Positions 23,875 to 31,215 of a DNA stretch of 42,922 bases are shown piece after piece (the first letter of the stretch is position 1; each line of letters begins with the position of its first letter). The notes beneath the pieces are model-generated. The model was given only the letters and a program-made list of their open reading frames with translations. It made no database searches and was not told where the DNA came from. A program made the position numbers and the translations under genes. Source of the stretch: Lachnospiraceae bacterium (lineage in GTDB: Bacteria > Bacillota > Clostridia > Lachnospirales > Lachnospiraceae); the NCBI GenBank assembly GCA_030527685.1, contig JAUNAG010000005.1, positions 1-42,922 of the forward strand. Reading direction: 5' to 3'.

Positions 23875-25149
23875 ATGGCTGATTTCAGTGGTCTTGGCTT
23901 TTATCCGGCAGATATTCTGCTCCCGAAGGATGCAGATATGACGAAGTGGGCGGTCGTCGCGTGCGACCAGTTCACCTCACAGCCGGAATACTGGGAAGAG
24001 ACAGACAGGATTGCCGGAGATGCTCCGTCAACACTTCGTCTCATCCTTCCGGAAGCAAAGCTTAACGATCCCAATGTCGGTGAAGAGATTGAAAAGATCA
24101 ATCGTACAATGGAGGAGTATGCAGAGCAGGGCGTTTTCCGTGAGCTGCCGTCTTCTCTGATCTATATCGAGAGAGAACAGTCTGACGGACGTATCCGTCA
24201 CGGTCTGATCGGTATGGTCGATCTGGAGGAATATGATTACACACCGGGCAGCGGTGCGCTGATTCGTGCTTCGGAGGGAACCATTCTTTCAAGAATTCCT
24301 CCGCGCGTTCGTGTCAGAGAGCATGCGCTGATTGAACTTCCGCATATCATGGTTCTGATCGATGATCCGGACAGAACTGTGATCGAGCCGCTGAAAGACA
24401 CATCTGCCATGGAGAAGGTTTATGACTTTGATCTGATGCAGGGAGGCGGCCACCTGGCCGGCTGGAAGCTGACAGATGAGCAGATGACAGCAGTGGCAGA
24501 TGCACTGCGCGCTGTCGGAAGCGAAGAGGCAATGCAGAAGAAATACGGTCTTTCCGGCGTGAAGCCGCTTCTCTTTGCGGTCGGTGACGGCAATCACTCT
24601 CTGGCAACGGCAAAGCAGTGCTATGAAAACCTGAAGAAGGTGACACCGGAAGAGGAGTGGAAGAACCTTCCGGCAAGATATGCACTGGTAGAAATTGTAA
24701 ACAATCATGATGATGCACTTCAGTTTGAGGCAATCCACAGAGTGCTCTTTGATGTGGATCCGGAGAAGCTGCTTGCAGAATTCCACGCTTTCTATCCGGG
24801 CACAATCGACGGAGAGGGCGAAGGCCACCGCATTGAATACGTCTGGGAAGGCGGCAGCGGTGTCCTGACTGTACCGAGTCCGAAGATGCAGCTTGAGGTA
24901 GGAACTTTACAGACCTTCCTCGATGCTTATCTGAAGAACAACGGCGGCGAGATTGACTATGTACATGATCCCGAGGTTGTCAGACGACTCGGAAGCGAGC
25001 CGAAGAATATCGGCTTCCTTCTTCCGGCAATGGGCAAGGAGCAGTTCTTTGCAACCATCATGAAGGACGGCGTCCTTCCGAGAAAGACTTTCTCAATGGG
25101 TCATGCAGAGGACAAGCGTTACTATGTAGACGCAAGAAAGATTCGCTGA
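23875..25149 (+). CDS. DUF1015 family protein coupled to serA
   Basis: A 424-residue DUF1015 protein. The N-terminal part has FYPADILLP and VVACDQFTSQPEYW. A central VGDGNHSLATAK motif (236-247) is the family's DGxH segment. That segment resembles the DGxHR active-site loops of ParB/sulfiredoxin-fold proteins, some of which are serine kinases; this comparison is my inference. The ATG at 23875 has GAGG inside the serA end, so translation is coupled. Partnership with serA suggests a role in serine or phosphoserine metabolism. The function is unproven. A terminator follows. Confidence 0.88.
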   Translation: MADFSGLGFYPADILLPKDADMTKWAVVACDQFTSQPEYWEETDRIAGDAPSTLRLILPEAKLNDPNVGEEIEKINRTMEEYAEQGVFRELPSSLIYIEREQSDGRIRHGLIGMVDLEEYDYTPGSGALIRASEGTILSRIPPRVRVREHALIELPHIMVLIDDPDRTVIEPLKDTSAMEKVYDFDLMQGGGHLAGWKLTDEQMTAVADALRAVGSEEAMQKKYGLSGVKPLLFAVGDGNHSLATAKQCYENLKKVTPEEEWKNLPARYALVEIVNNHDDALQFEAIHRVLFDVDPEKLLAEFHAFYPGTIDGEGEGHRIEYVWEGGSGVLTVPSPKMQLEVGTLQTFLDAYLKNNGGEIDYVHDPEVVRRLGSEPKNIGFLLPAMGKEQFFATIMKDGVLPRKTFSMGHAEDKRYYVDARKIR

Positions 25150-25181
25150 GAAAACGGCGAAAAGAGGCAGAATTGAATGTG

Positions 25182-25215
25182 CGGCACCGCTCTTTTCACG
25201 GAGCGGTGCCGTTTT
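25182..25215 (+). terminator. Terminator after DUF1015
   Basis: CGGCACCGCTC (25182-25192) pairs perfectly with GAGCGGTGCCG (25201-25211), followed by TTTT. Confidence 0.93.
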
Positions 25216-25248
25216 GCGGGCAAAGAACTGTGAATAATCACAAATGAT

Positions 25249-25277
25249 TTGCCCAAATGTTCCCTGAATGGTATGAT
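25249..25277 (+). promoter_or_regulatory. Promoter of the flavoprotein-tatD operon
   Basis: TTGCCC (25249-25254), 17-base spacer, TATGAT (25272-25277). The leader contains an ACAGCTG/CAGCTGT hairpin at about 25287-25311. Confidence 0.65.
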
Positions 25278-25336
25278 TCATCTGTAACAGCTGCGAAAAG
25301 AAAACAGCTGTCCTCTTATAAAGGAGAAACTAAAAT

Positions 25337-26707
25337 ATGAAATATGATGTCATTATTATCGGAGCAGGCCCGGGCGGAATCTTCTCAGCTTATGAACTGA
25401 CAAAGAAGAAGCCGGAGCTTTCCATCGCTGTCTTTGAAACGGGCAATCCGCTTGAGAAGCGTCGCTGCCCGATTGACGGCAAGAAAATTAAGAGCTGCAT
25501 CAGCTGCGAAACCTGTGCAATCATGAACGGTTTCGGCGGAGCAGGGGCATTCTCAGACGGAAAGTATAATATTACAAATGACTTCGGCGGCACACTCTAT
25601 GAGCATATCGGCCGCGAGAAGGCACTGGAGCTGATGGAGTATGTCGATGAGATCAACATCTCCCATGGCGGAGAAGGAACCAGAATGTTCTCCACAAAGG
25701 GCTCTGCATTCAAGAAGATCTGCATTCAGAACAAGCTGCAGCTTCTGGACGCTTCCGTCCGCCATCTGGGAACAGATATCAACTATGTCGTGCTGGAGAA
25801 CCTCTATGCAGAGATGAAGGATCATGTCGATTTCTTCTTCCGCACACCGGTTGAGAAGATTGAAGTAATGGACGGCGGCTATCGCGTCATCACAGCGAAG
25901 GAAAACTATGAGTGCGAGAAGTGCATCGTGTCAGTCGGACGAAGCGGAAGCAAGTGGATGGAAAGTGTCTGTCGTGATCTGCAGATCCCGACACTGTCCA
26001 ACCGTGTCGACATCGGTGTCCGCGTAGAGCTTCCGGCAGTTGTATTTGCCGATATCACAGACAACCTGTATGAAGGCAAGATCGTATACCAGACTGAAAA
26101 GTTTGAGGACCGTGTCCGTACCTTCTGCATGAACCCGAACGGTATCGTTGTTAATGAAAATACAAACGGCATCGTAACCGTTAACGGCCACAGCTTCGAG
26201 GATCCGTCCAAGAAGACCGACAACACAAACTTCGCTCTTCTTGTCGCAAAGCATTTCTCCGAGCCGTTCAAGGACAGCAACGGCTACGGTGAGAGCATTG
26301 CCCGTCTCTCCAACATGCTCGGCGGCGGTGTCATCGTACAGCGTTTCGGCGATCTGGAGCGCGGCCGCAGAAGTACAGTCAAGAGAATTGAAGAAGGCAC
26401 CGTGCGTCCGACACTGCATGCAACGCCGGGCGACCTGAGCCTTGTTCTGCCGAAGCGAATTCTGGACGGCATTGTCGAGATGATTCATGCTCTCGACAGA
26501 ATTGCTCCGGGTACAGCGAATGAAGACACACTGCTCTACGGTGTGGAAGTCAAGTTCTACAACATGGAAGTCGTCATCAATGACAATCTGGAGGTCGAGG
26601 ATCATCCGGGACTTTACATCATCGGCGACGGCAGCGGCGTGACACATTCTCTGTCACATGCATCAGCCAGCGGCGTCTTTGTTGCTGATCACATCATCGG
26701 TGCCTGA
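25337..26707 (+). CDS. FAD-dependent dehydrogenase, COG2509-like
   Basis: A 456-residue flavoprotein. The FAD dinucleotide loop is GAGPGG (9-14). A Cys-rich segment follows: Cys44 in CPIDG, then Cys54, Cys57 and Cys60 with CxxCxxC spacing, then GFGGAGAFSDGKYN. This block is characteristic of the uncharacterised COG2509 family. The C-terminal IIGDGSGVTHSLSHASASG closes the FAD site. Substrate and electron partner are unknown; the cysteines may bind a metal or an Fe-S cluster, which is inference. The tatD gene starts two bases after its stop. Confidence 0.87.
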   Translation: MKYDVIIIGAGPGGIFSAYELTKKKPELSIAVFETGNPLEKRRCPIDGKKIKSCISCETCAIMNGFGGAGAFSDGKYNITNDFGGTLYEHIGREKALELMEYVDEINISHGGEGTRMFSTKGSAFKKICIQNKLQLLDASVRHLGTDINYVVLENLYAEMKDHVDFFFRTPVEKIEVMDGGYRVITAKENYECEKCIVSVGRSGSKWMESVCRDLQIPTLSNRVDIGVRVELPAVVFADITDNLYEGKIVYQTEKFEDRVRTFCMNPNGIVVNENTNGIVTVNGHSFEDPSKKTDNTNFALLVAKHFSEPFKDSNGYGESIARLSNMLGGGVIVQRFGDLERGRRSTVKRIEEGTVRPTLHATPGDLSLVLPKRILDGIVEMIHALDRIAPGTANEDTLLYGVEVKFYNMEVVINDNLEVEDHPGLYIIGDGSGVTHSLSHASASGVFVADHIIGA

Positions 26708-26709
26708 AT

Positions 26710-27492
26710 ATGATATTTGATACACATGCACATTACGACGACAGTCAGTTCGATGAGGACAGGGAGACCGTTCTGAACGGGCTGGCTGCCGCCGGCGTCG
26801 GCTGCGTTGTCGACGTCGGCTCCACTGTGCAGAGCCTTGAAAAAATCAGAGAGCTGACAGAGCGTTATCCCTTTGTGTACGGTGCTGTCGGTCTGCATCC
26901 CGATGAAGTCGGGCAGCTGACTCCGGAGATTATGGAAGAGCTGGAGAAGCTGCTGCAGAATCCGAGGATTCTGGCGGTGGGAGAGATCGGTCTGGATTAC
27001 CACTGGGATGTGGAACCGCACGATGTACAGATCCGATGCTTTCAGGAGCAGATGCGGCTCGCCCGAAGATGCGGAAAGCCGATCATTGTTCACTCGCGCA
27101 CGGCAGCTGCGGATACATTGCAGGTAATCCGGGAAATGTACGAGGACAGCGGCATAGAGCTGCCGGGCATTATTCACAGCTATTCCGGCTCTCTCGAACA
27201 GGCAAAGATCTATACAGCAATGGGATTTTTCCTTGGGATAGGCGGCGTTGTCACCTATCCGAATTCGAAAAAGCTGAAAAAAGTCGTGCAGGGAATTCCG
27301 CTTTCCTATCTGGTGCTCGAGACAGACTGCCCGTATCTCTCACCTGAAGAGAAGAGAGGCAGCAGAAATATCTCAGCGAACCTTTCCTATGTGGTAAAGG
27401 CAATTGCAGAGCTGAAGGGCGTTACAGAAGAAGAGGTAGAGCGAGTCACAGAGGCAAATGCCCGGAGACTGTTCGGCCTCAATGCGGATTGA
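26710..27492 (+). CDS. tatD: TatD family metal-dependent hydrolase
   Basis: A 260-residue TatD-type TIM-barrel hydrolase, a family that includes 3'-5' exonucleases and D-aminoacyl-tRNA hydrolases. Metal ligands are His6 and His8 in FDTHAHYD, Glu in VGEIGLDYHWD, His in IIVHSRTA, His in GIIHSYSG, and Asp in LETDCPYLSP. Its length is typical. It is coupled to the flavoprotein gene, with a two-base gap and the binding site in the end of that gene. No terminator is visible before the rfbF promoter. Confidence 0.93.
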   Translation: MIFDTHAHYDDSQFDEDRETVLNGLAAAGVGCVVDVGSTVQSLEKIRELTERYPFVYGAVGLHPDEVGQLTPEIMEELEKLLQNPRILAVGEIGLDYHWDVEPHDVQIRCFQEQMRLARRCGKPIIVHSRTAAADTLQVIREMYEDSGIELPGIIHSYSGSLEQAKIYTAMGFFLGIGGVVTYPNSKKLKKVVQGIPLSYLVLETDCPYLSPEEKRGSRNISANLSYVVKAIAELKGVTEEEVERVTEANARRLFGLNAD

Positions 27493-27515
27493 AGGTAGGA
27501 ATAGCGTTTTGAGAA

Positions 27516-27524
27516 TGCTATAAT
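27516..27524 (+). promoter_or_regulatory. Extended -10 promoter for rfbF
   Basis: TGCTATAAT is an extended -10 consensus. The -35 region is poor. The predicted start lies about 30 bases before the rfbF GTG. Confidence 0.6.
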
Positions 27525-27559
27525 AGACGAAAATAAGTTTAAAGACAGAGGTAGACGGC

Positions 27560-28330
27560 GTGAAAGTTCTGATCCTTGCGGGCGGTTATGGTACCCGCAT
27601 CTCTGAGGAATCGCAATATAAACCGAAGCCCATGATCGAGATCGGCGGAAAACCGATTCTCTGGCATATCATGAAGCACTATTCGTCTTATGGCTACAAG
27701 GATTTTATGATTCTGGGCGGCTATAAGCAGTACGTGATCAAGGAGTTCTTTGCAGATTACTTCCTGCATAATTCCGATGTCACATTCAATCTGGAGACCA
27801 ATGAGATCAAGGTTCTCGACGAGCATTCCGAAAAATGGTCGGTAACGGTTGTCGATACAGGACTTGATACCATGACAGGCGGCCGCATCAAGCGCGTGCA
27901 GAAATATGTCGGCGATGAGCCGTTTATGCTGACTTACGGCGACGGTGTCTGCAACGTCAACCTGGACGAGCTGCTCGCCTTCCACCAGAAGCACGGAAAG
28001 ACAGCAACTGTCACCATGATCCGTTTTGCTCAGCAGAAGGGTGTCATTGATTTCACCGAGGACGGCAGCATCCGCGCCTTCCGCGAGAAAAACAGACGTG
28101 ACGGCGATGTCATCAATGCGGGCTTCATGGTATTCCAGCCGGAGATCTTCAATTATCTGGAGGGTGACAAAACCGTTCTCGAGGCAGAAACCATGCAGAA
28201 GCTTGCGGATGAAGGCCAGCTGATGGGCTACCTCCACAAGGGCTTCTGGCAGTGCATGGATACTCAGCGTGAAAAGAAGAAGCTGGAGGATCTGTGGGCC
28301 GGCGGCGAAGCTCCGTGGAAAACCTGGTAA
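27560..28330 (+). CDS. rfbF: Glucose-1-phosphate cytidylyltransferase
   Basis: A 256-residue nucleotidyltransferase that makes CDP-glucose from CTP and glucose-1-phosphate, the first step to CDP-dideoxysugars. The nucleotide loop is LAGGYGTRISEES (6-18), followed by KPKPMIEIGGKPILWHIM, with YGDGVCNVNL holding the metal Asp and NAGFMVFQPE later. The start is GTG with AGAGG upstream. It is the first gene of the rfbFGH set and has its own promoter. CTP rather than dTTP preference is inferred from this family pattern and its neighbours. Confidence 0.93.
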   Translation: MKVLILAGGYGTRISEESQYKPKPMIEIGGKPILWHIMKHYSSYGYKDFMILGGYKQYVIKEFFADYFLHNSDVTFNLETNEIKVLDEHSEKWSVTVVDTGLDTMTGGRIKRVQKYVGDEPFMLTYGDGVCNVNLDELLAFHQKHGKTATVTMIRFAQQKGVIDFTEDGSIRAFREKNRRDGDVINAGFMVFQPEIFNYLEGDKTVLEAETMQKLADEGQLMGYLHKGFWQCMDTQREKKKLEDLWAGGEAPWKTW

Positions 28331-28429
28331 GACACAAAGACAGACGATTTTCTGACAATCGGTATCTGTACCAATAAAAGCCGTGCGGCTGTTTTGCAGC
28401 CTGCGGGAAGAGAGGAAACAAAGGGATTC

Positions 28430-29482
28430 ATGCCAGATATGGAATTTTACCGCGGAAAGAGGGTTCTTCTGACAGGTCATACCGGATTTAAGGGCGCATG
28501 GCTTGCGAAGATCCTGACAGATGCGGGCGCAGAGGTGACGGGAGCGGCAATAGAACCGCCGACCGATCCGAACCTGTTTACGCTTTCGGGCGTTAAGAAC
28601 AAGATGAATTCACTCCGCGTGGACGTCAGAGACAGAGCTGCGCTGGAGGCTGCATTTGCAAAAGCGAAGCCGGAGATTGTCCTGCACCTGGCAGCACAGC
28701 CGATTGTGCGTGCTTCTTATGCAGATCCGGTTTATACCTACGAGACCAATGTCATGGGCACAGTCAATGTCTGCGAGTGTGTGCGGAAAAGCGGGACTGT
28801 GAAGTCCTTCCTCAATGTCACGACAGACAAGGTCTATGAAAACCGTGAGTGGGTCTGGGGCTATCGCGAGGACGAGCCGCTGGACGGCTATGATCCGTAT
28901 TCGAACAGCAAGTCCTGCTCGGAACTGGTCACACACAGCTATACAAAGTCCTTCTTCAACGATCTCGGTGTGGCAGTTTCAACTGCCCGTGCGGGAAATG
29001 TCATCGGCGGCGGCGACTTCGCGGCTGACCGCATCGTTCCCGACTGTATCCGCGCCGTTTCGGCCGGAAAGAAGATCGATGTGCGGAATCCGAATTCGAC
29101 GAGACCGTACCAGCACGTGCTGGAACCGCTGTTTGCCTATCTGATGATTGCGCAGAAGCAGTACGAGGATCCGAGCTATGCCGGCAGCTACAATGTCGGA
29201 CCGGATGAAAAAGACTGCATTACAACCGGACAGCTGGCAGAGATGTTCTGCCGCGCATGGGGCAAGGGCGCTGCATGGCAGACAAAGAACGATCACGGCC
29301 CTCACGAGGCGAACTTCCTGAAGCTGGACTGCTCAAAGCTGAAGAGCACCTTCGGCTGGGCACCGCACTGGAGTGCAGAGACCGCTGTGAAGAAGACAGT
29401 TGAGTGGTCAAAGATCTGGCTGAAGGATCCGTCAAAGGTTCCGGCCTGTATGGAAGCGCAGATCAGGGAATACCTGTCATAA
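28430..29482 (+). CDS. rfbG: CDP-glucose 4,6-dehydratase
   Basis: A 350-residue short-chain dehydrogenase-type enzyme that turns CDP-glucose into CDP-4-keto-6-deoxyglucose. The NAD loop is TGHTGFKG (15-22), where the Phe-Lys is typical of RfbG. The catalytic TTDK (131-134) and Tyr157/Lys161 in DPYSNSKSCSE are present. ATG 28430 has AAGGGA upstream; an earlier in-frame ATG (28394) lacks a site. The 99-base gap after rfbF has no clear promoter, so they probably share a transcript. The stop codon is the first part of a hairpin repeat (29480-29530). Confidence 0.92.
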   Translation: MPDMEFYRGKRVLLTGHTGFKGAWLAKILTDAGAEVTGAAIEPPTDPNLFTLSGVKNKMNSLRVDVRDRAALEAAFAKAKPEIVLHLAAQPIVRASYADPVYTYETNVMGTVNVCECVRKSGTVKSFLNVTTDKVYENREWVWGYREDEPLDGYDPYSNSKSCSELVTHSYTKSFFNDLGVAVSTARAGNVIGGGDFAADRIVPDCIRAVSAGKKIDVRNPNSTRPYQHVLEPLFAYLMIAQKQYEDPSYAGSYNVGPDEKDCITTGQLAEMFCRAWGKGAAWQTKNDHGPHEANFLKLDCSKLKSTFGWAPHWSAETAVKKTVEWSKIWLKDPSKVPACMEAQIREYLS

Positions 29483-29530
29483 AAGCTGCGATTGCGGGAG
29501 TGCGCAGCACGGAGCAATCGGCTTTTACAG
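29480..29530. repeat. Dispersed copy of the hairpin repeat
   Basis: TAAAAGC (29480-29486) pairs with GCTTTTA (29521-29527), and GATTGC (29490-29495) with GCAATC (29514-29519). Bases 29502-29530 match the repeat units at 8866-8894 and 8914-8942 with about three differences. The rfbG stop codon is inside the element. Confidence 0.75.
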
Positions 29531-29580
29531 CACGGTGGCAAAGCCCCGCGATGCGGACATGAACGAAGAGTAAACAGGTG

Positions 29581-29634
29581 GGCAGATCTGCCGCAATGAG
29601 TCTGGCGGCTCATGGCAGGGACTGCCTTCTTTTT
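29581..29634 (+). promoter_or_regulatory. Attenuator-like leader before rfbH
   Basis: Four short blocks alternate: GGCAG (29581-29585), CTGCC (29588-29592), GGCAG (29614-29618) and CTGCC (29622-29626). The last pair forms a small hairpin followed by TTCTTTTT, which is terminator-like. The middle pair encloses ATGAG/CTCAT and would form a longer competing hairpin that blocks the terminator. The first pair would release it. It is 20 bases before the rfbH start. Confidence 0.4.
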
Positions 29635-29654
29635 ATAACAGAAATGGAGATAAG

Positions 29655-31025
29655 ATGTTTGAGAATCTGACAGAGGCAGAAGCAAGACAGCAGTTACTGA
29701 ATGAAGTAGGAGAATACTGCCGCAAATATCACAATCAGGGTAAGGAATTTGAGCCGGGCGACAGAATTCCGTATGCCTCCCGTGTTTATGATGAGAAGGA
29801 GATGACCAATCTGGTCGATTCCGCTCTCGAATTCTGGCTCACCTCGGGACGCTACACGAAGGAATTCGAGAAGCGTTTCGGAGAGCACCTCGGCGTAAAG
29901 TACGTCAGCATCGTCAATTCAGGATCTTCTGCCAATCTGCTGGCATTCAATGCGCTGACCTCCCCGCTTCTGGGTGAGCGCCGCATTCTGCGCGGAGATG
30001 AAGTTATTACAGTTGCTGCCGGCTTCCCGACAACCGTCACACCGATGATTCAGTATGGTGCTGTTCCGGTTTTCGTTGACGTCAAGCTGGAGACAGCCAA
30101 TATTGACGAGACAATGCTGGAGGCAGCATACAGCCCGAAGACAAAGGCAGTCATGCTGGCACATACACTTGGCAACCCGTTCGCACTGAAGGCTGTCAAG
30201 AGCTTCTGCGATGAGCACGGACTGTGGCTGATCGAGGATAACTGTGATTCACTGGGTTCCACCTATACACTGGACGGCAAAACAGGATTCACAGGAAGCT
30301 TTGGCGACATCGCATCCTCTTCCTTCTATCCGCCGCATCATCTGACCATGGGCGAAGGCGGAGCTGTTTATACAAACAACCCGCTGCTGCACAAGATTGT
30401 CCGCTCCCTGCGTGACTGGGGCCGCGACTGCGTCTGTGTTTCCGGCCAGGATAACCTCTGCGGACACCGCTTTGACGGCCAGTACGGCGAGCTGCCGAAG
30501 GGCTATGATCACAAGTATGTATATTCTCATTTCGGCTGGAATCTGAAGGCAACAGATCTGCAGGCAGCAGTCGGCTGTGCACAGATCGATAAGCTGGACG
30601 GCTTCACAGCAAGAAGACGTCATAATTTCGAGTTCCTGGAGGCGAAGCTGAAGGAGCTCGGTGCTGAAGAGGAACTTATGCTCCCGACAGCAGAGGAGAA
30701 TGCCTCTCCGAGCTGGTTCGGCTATCTGATGACCATGAAGAAGCCGGGCAAGCGTGAGAGAGTCGTCCGCTATATTGAGGGACAGGGCATTCAGACAAGA
30801 ATGCTGTTCTCCGGCAATCTGATCCGCCACCCCTGCTTTGATGAGATGCGTGCCGCATACCAGGCAGGAGACTTTGAGAAGGCAGGCTACAGAGTAGTCG
30901 GTGATCTTGCAAATACAGACCGCATCATGAATGATTCATTCTGGGTAGGTGTATATCCGGGAATGACAGATGAAAAGCTTGCCTATATGGCAGAAGTCAT
31001 CATGAAGGCTGTAAAGGAAGCATAA
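29655..31025 (+). CDS. rfbH: CDP-4-keto-6-deoxyglucose 3-dehydrase (RfbH/E1 type)
   Basis: A 456-residue PMP-dependent, [2Fe-2S] dehydrase that removes the C3 hydroxyl. In the aminotransferase fold the usual PLP lysine is replaced by His228 in SFYPPHHLTMGEGG, diagnostic of dehydrase rather than aminotransferase function. Cluster ligands are Cys197 (EDNCDSLG), Cys259, Cys261 and Cys269, with the spacing of Yersinia E1. The reaction needs an E3 reductase (RfbI/AscD type), which is not in this window. Terminal enzymes (RfbE, RfbS, AbeA types) are also absent. It is separated from rfbG by 172 bases with a repeat and an attenuator-like leader. Confidence 0.93.
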   Translation: MFENLTEAEARQQLLNEVGEYCRKYHNQGKEFEPGDRIPYASRVYDEKEMTNLVDSALEFWLTSGRYTKEFEKRFGEHLGVKYVSIVNSGSSANLLAFNALTSPLLGERRILRGDEVITVAAGFPTTVTPMIQYGAVPVFVDVKLETANIDETMLEAAYSPKTKAVMLAHTLGNPFALKAVKSFCDEHGLWLIEDNCDSLGSTYTLDGKTGFTGSFGDIASSSFYPPHHLTMGEGGAVYTNNPLLHKIVRSLRDWGRDCVCVSGQDNLCGHRFDGQYGELPKGYDHKYVYSHFGWNLKATDLQAAVGCAQIDKLDGFTARRRHNFEFLEAKLKELGAEEELMLPTAEENASPSWFGYLMTMKKPGKRERVVRYIEGQGIQTRMLFSGNLIRHPCFDEMRAAYQAGDFEKAGYRVVGDLANTDRIMNDSFWVGVYPGMTDEKLAYMAEVIMKAVKEA

Positions 31026-31080
31026 ACAGCACACGTAATACGGGTTTTTAAAAGAAGTGTCATTATAAAAGAAATACAGG

Positions 31081-31145
31081 CTGTAAAAGCTCCGCGGTGA
31101 TTCCGTGACAGAAGCCACGGAATCGCATGCGGGAAGCTGTAAAAA
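31081..31145 (+). repeat. Nested hairpin in the adenine deaminase leader
   Basis: GATTCCGTG (31099-31107) pairs with CACGGAATC (31116-31124). Outer bases GCTCCGC (31089-31095) pair with GCGG and GAAGC (31129-31137). A direct repeat of CTGTAAAA flanks it (31081-31088 and about 31137-31144). No T tract follows. It shares the TGTAAAA-flanked style of the other hairpin repeats, but its sequence differs. It does not resemble a purine riboswitch. Confidence 0.5.
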
Positions 31146-31215
31146 GGAAAAGGATTATTCAGGAGGCACAGGGTTTTGTAGCAGGGAAGGTTTACCGGTA
31201 AAAGGAGGCACGGAT

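Noticed and set aside
31026-31215. Purine riboswitch upstream of adenine deaminase
   Set aside because: The conserved purine-riboswitch junction sequences are missing. The stems seen are a nested hairpin of another kind.
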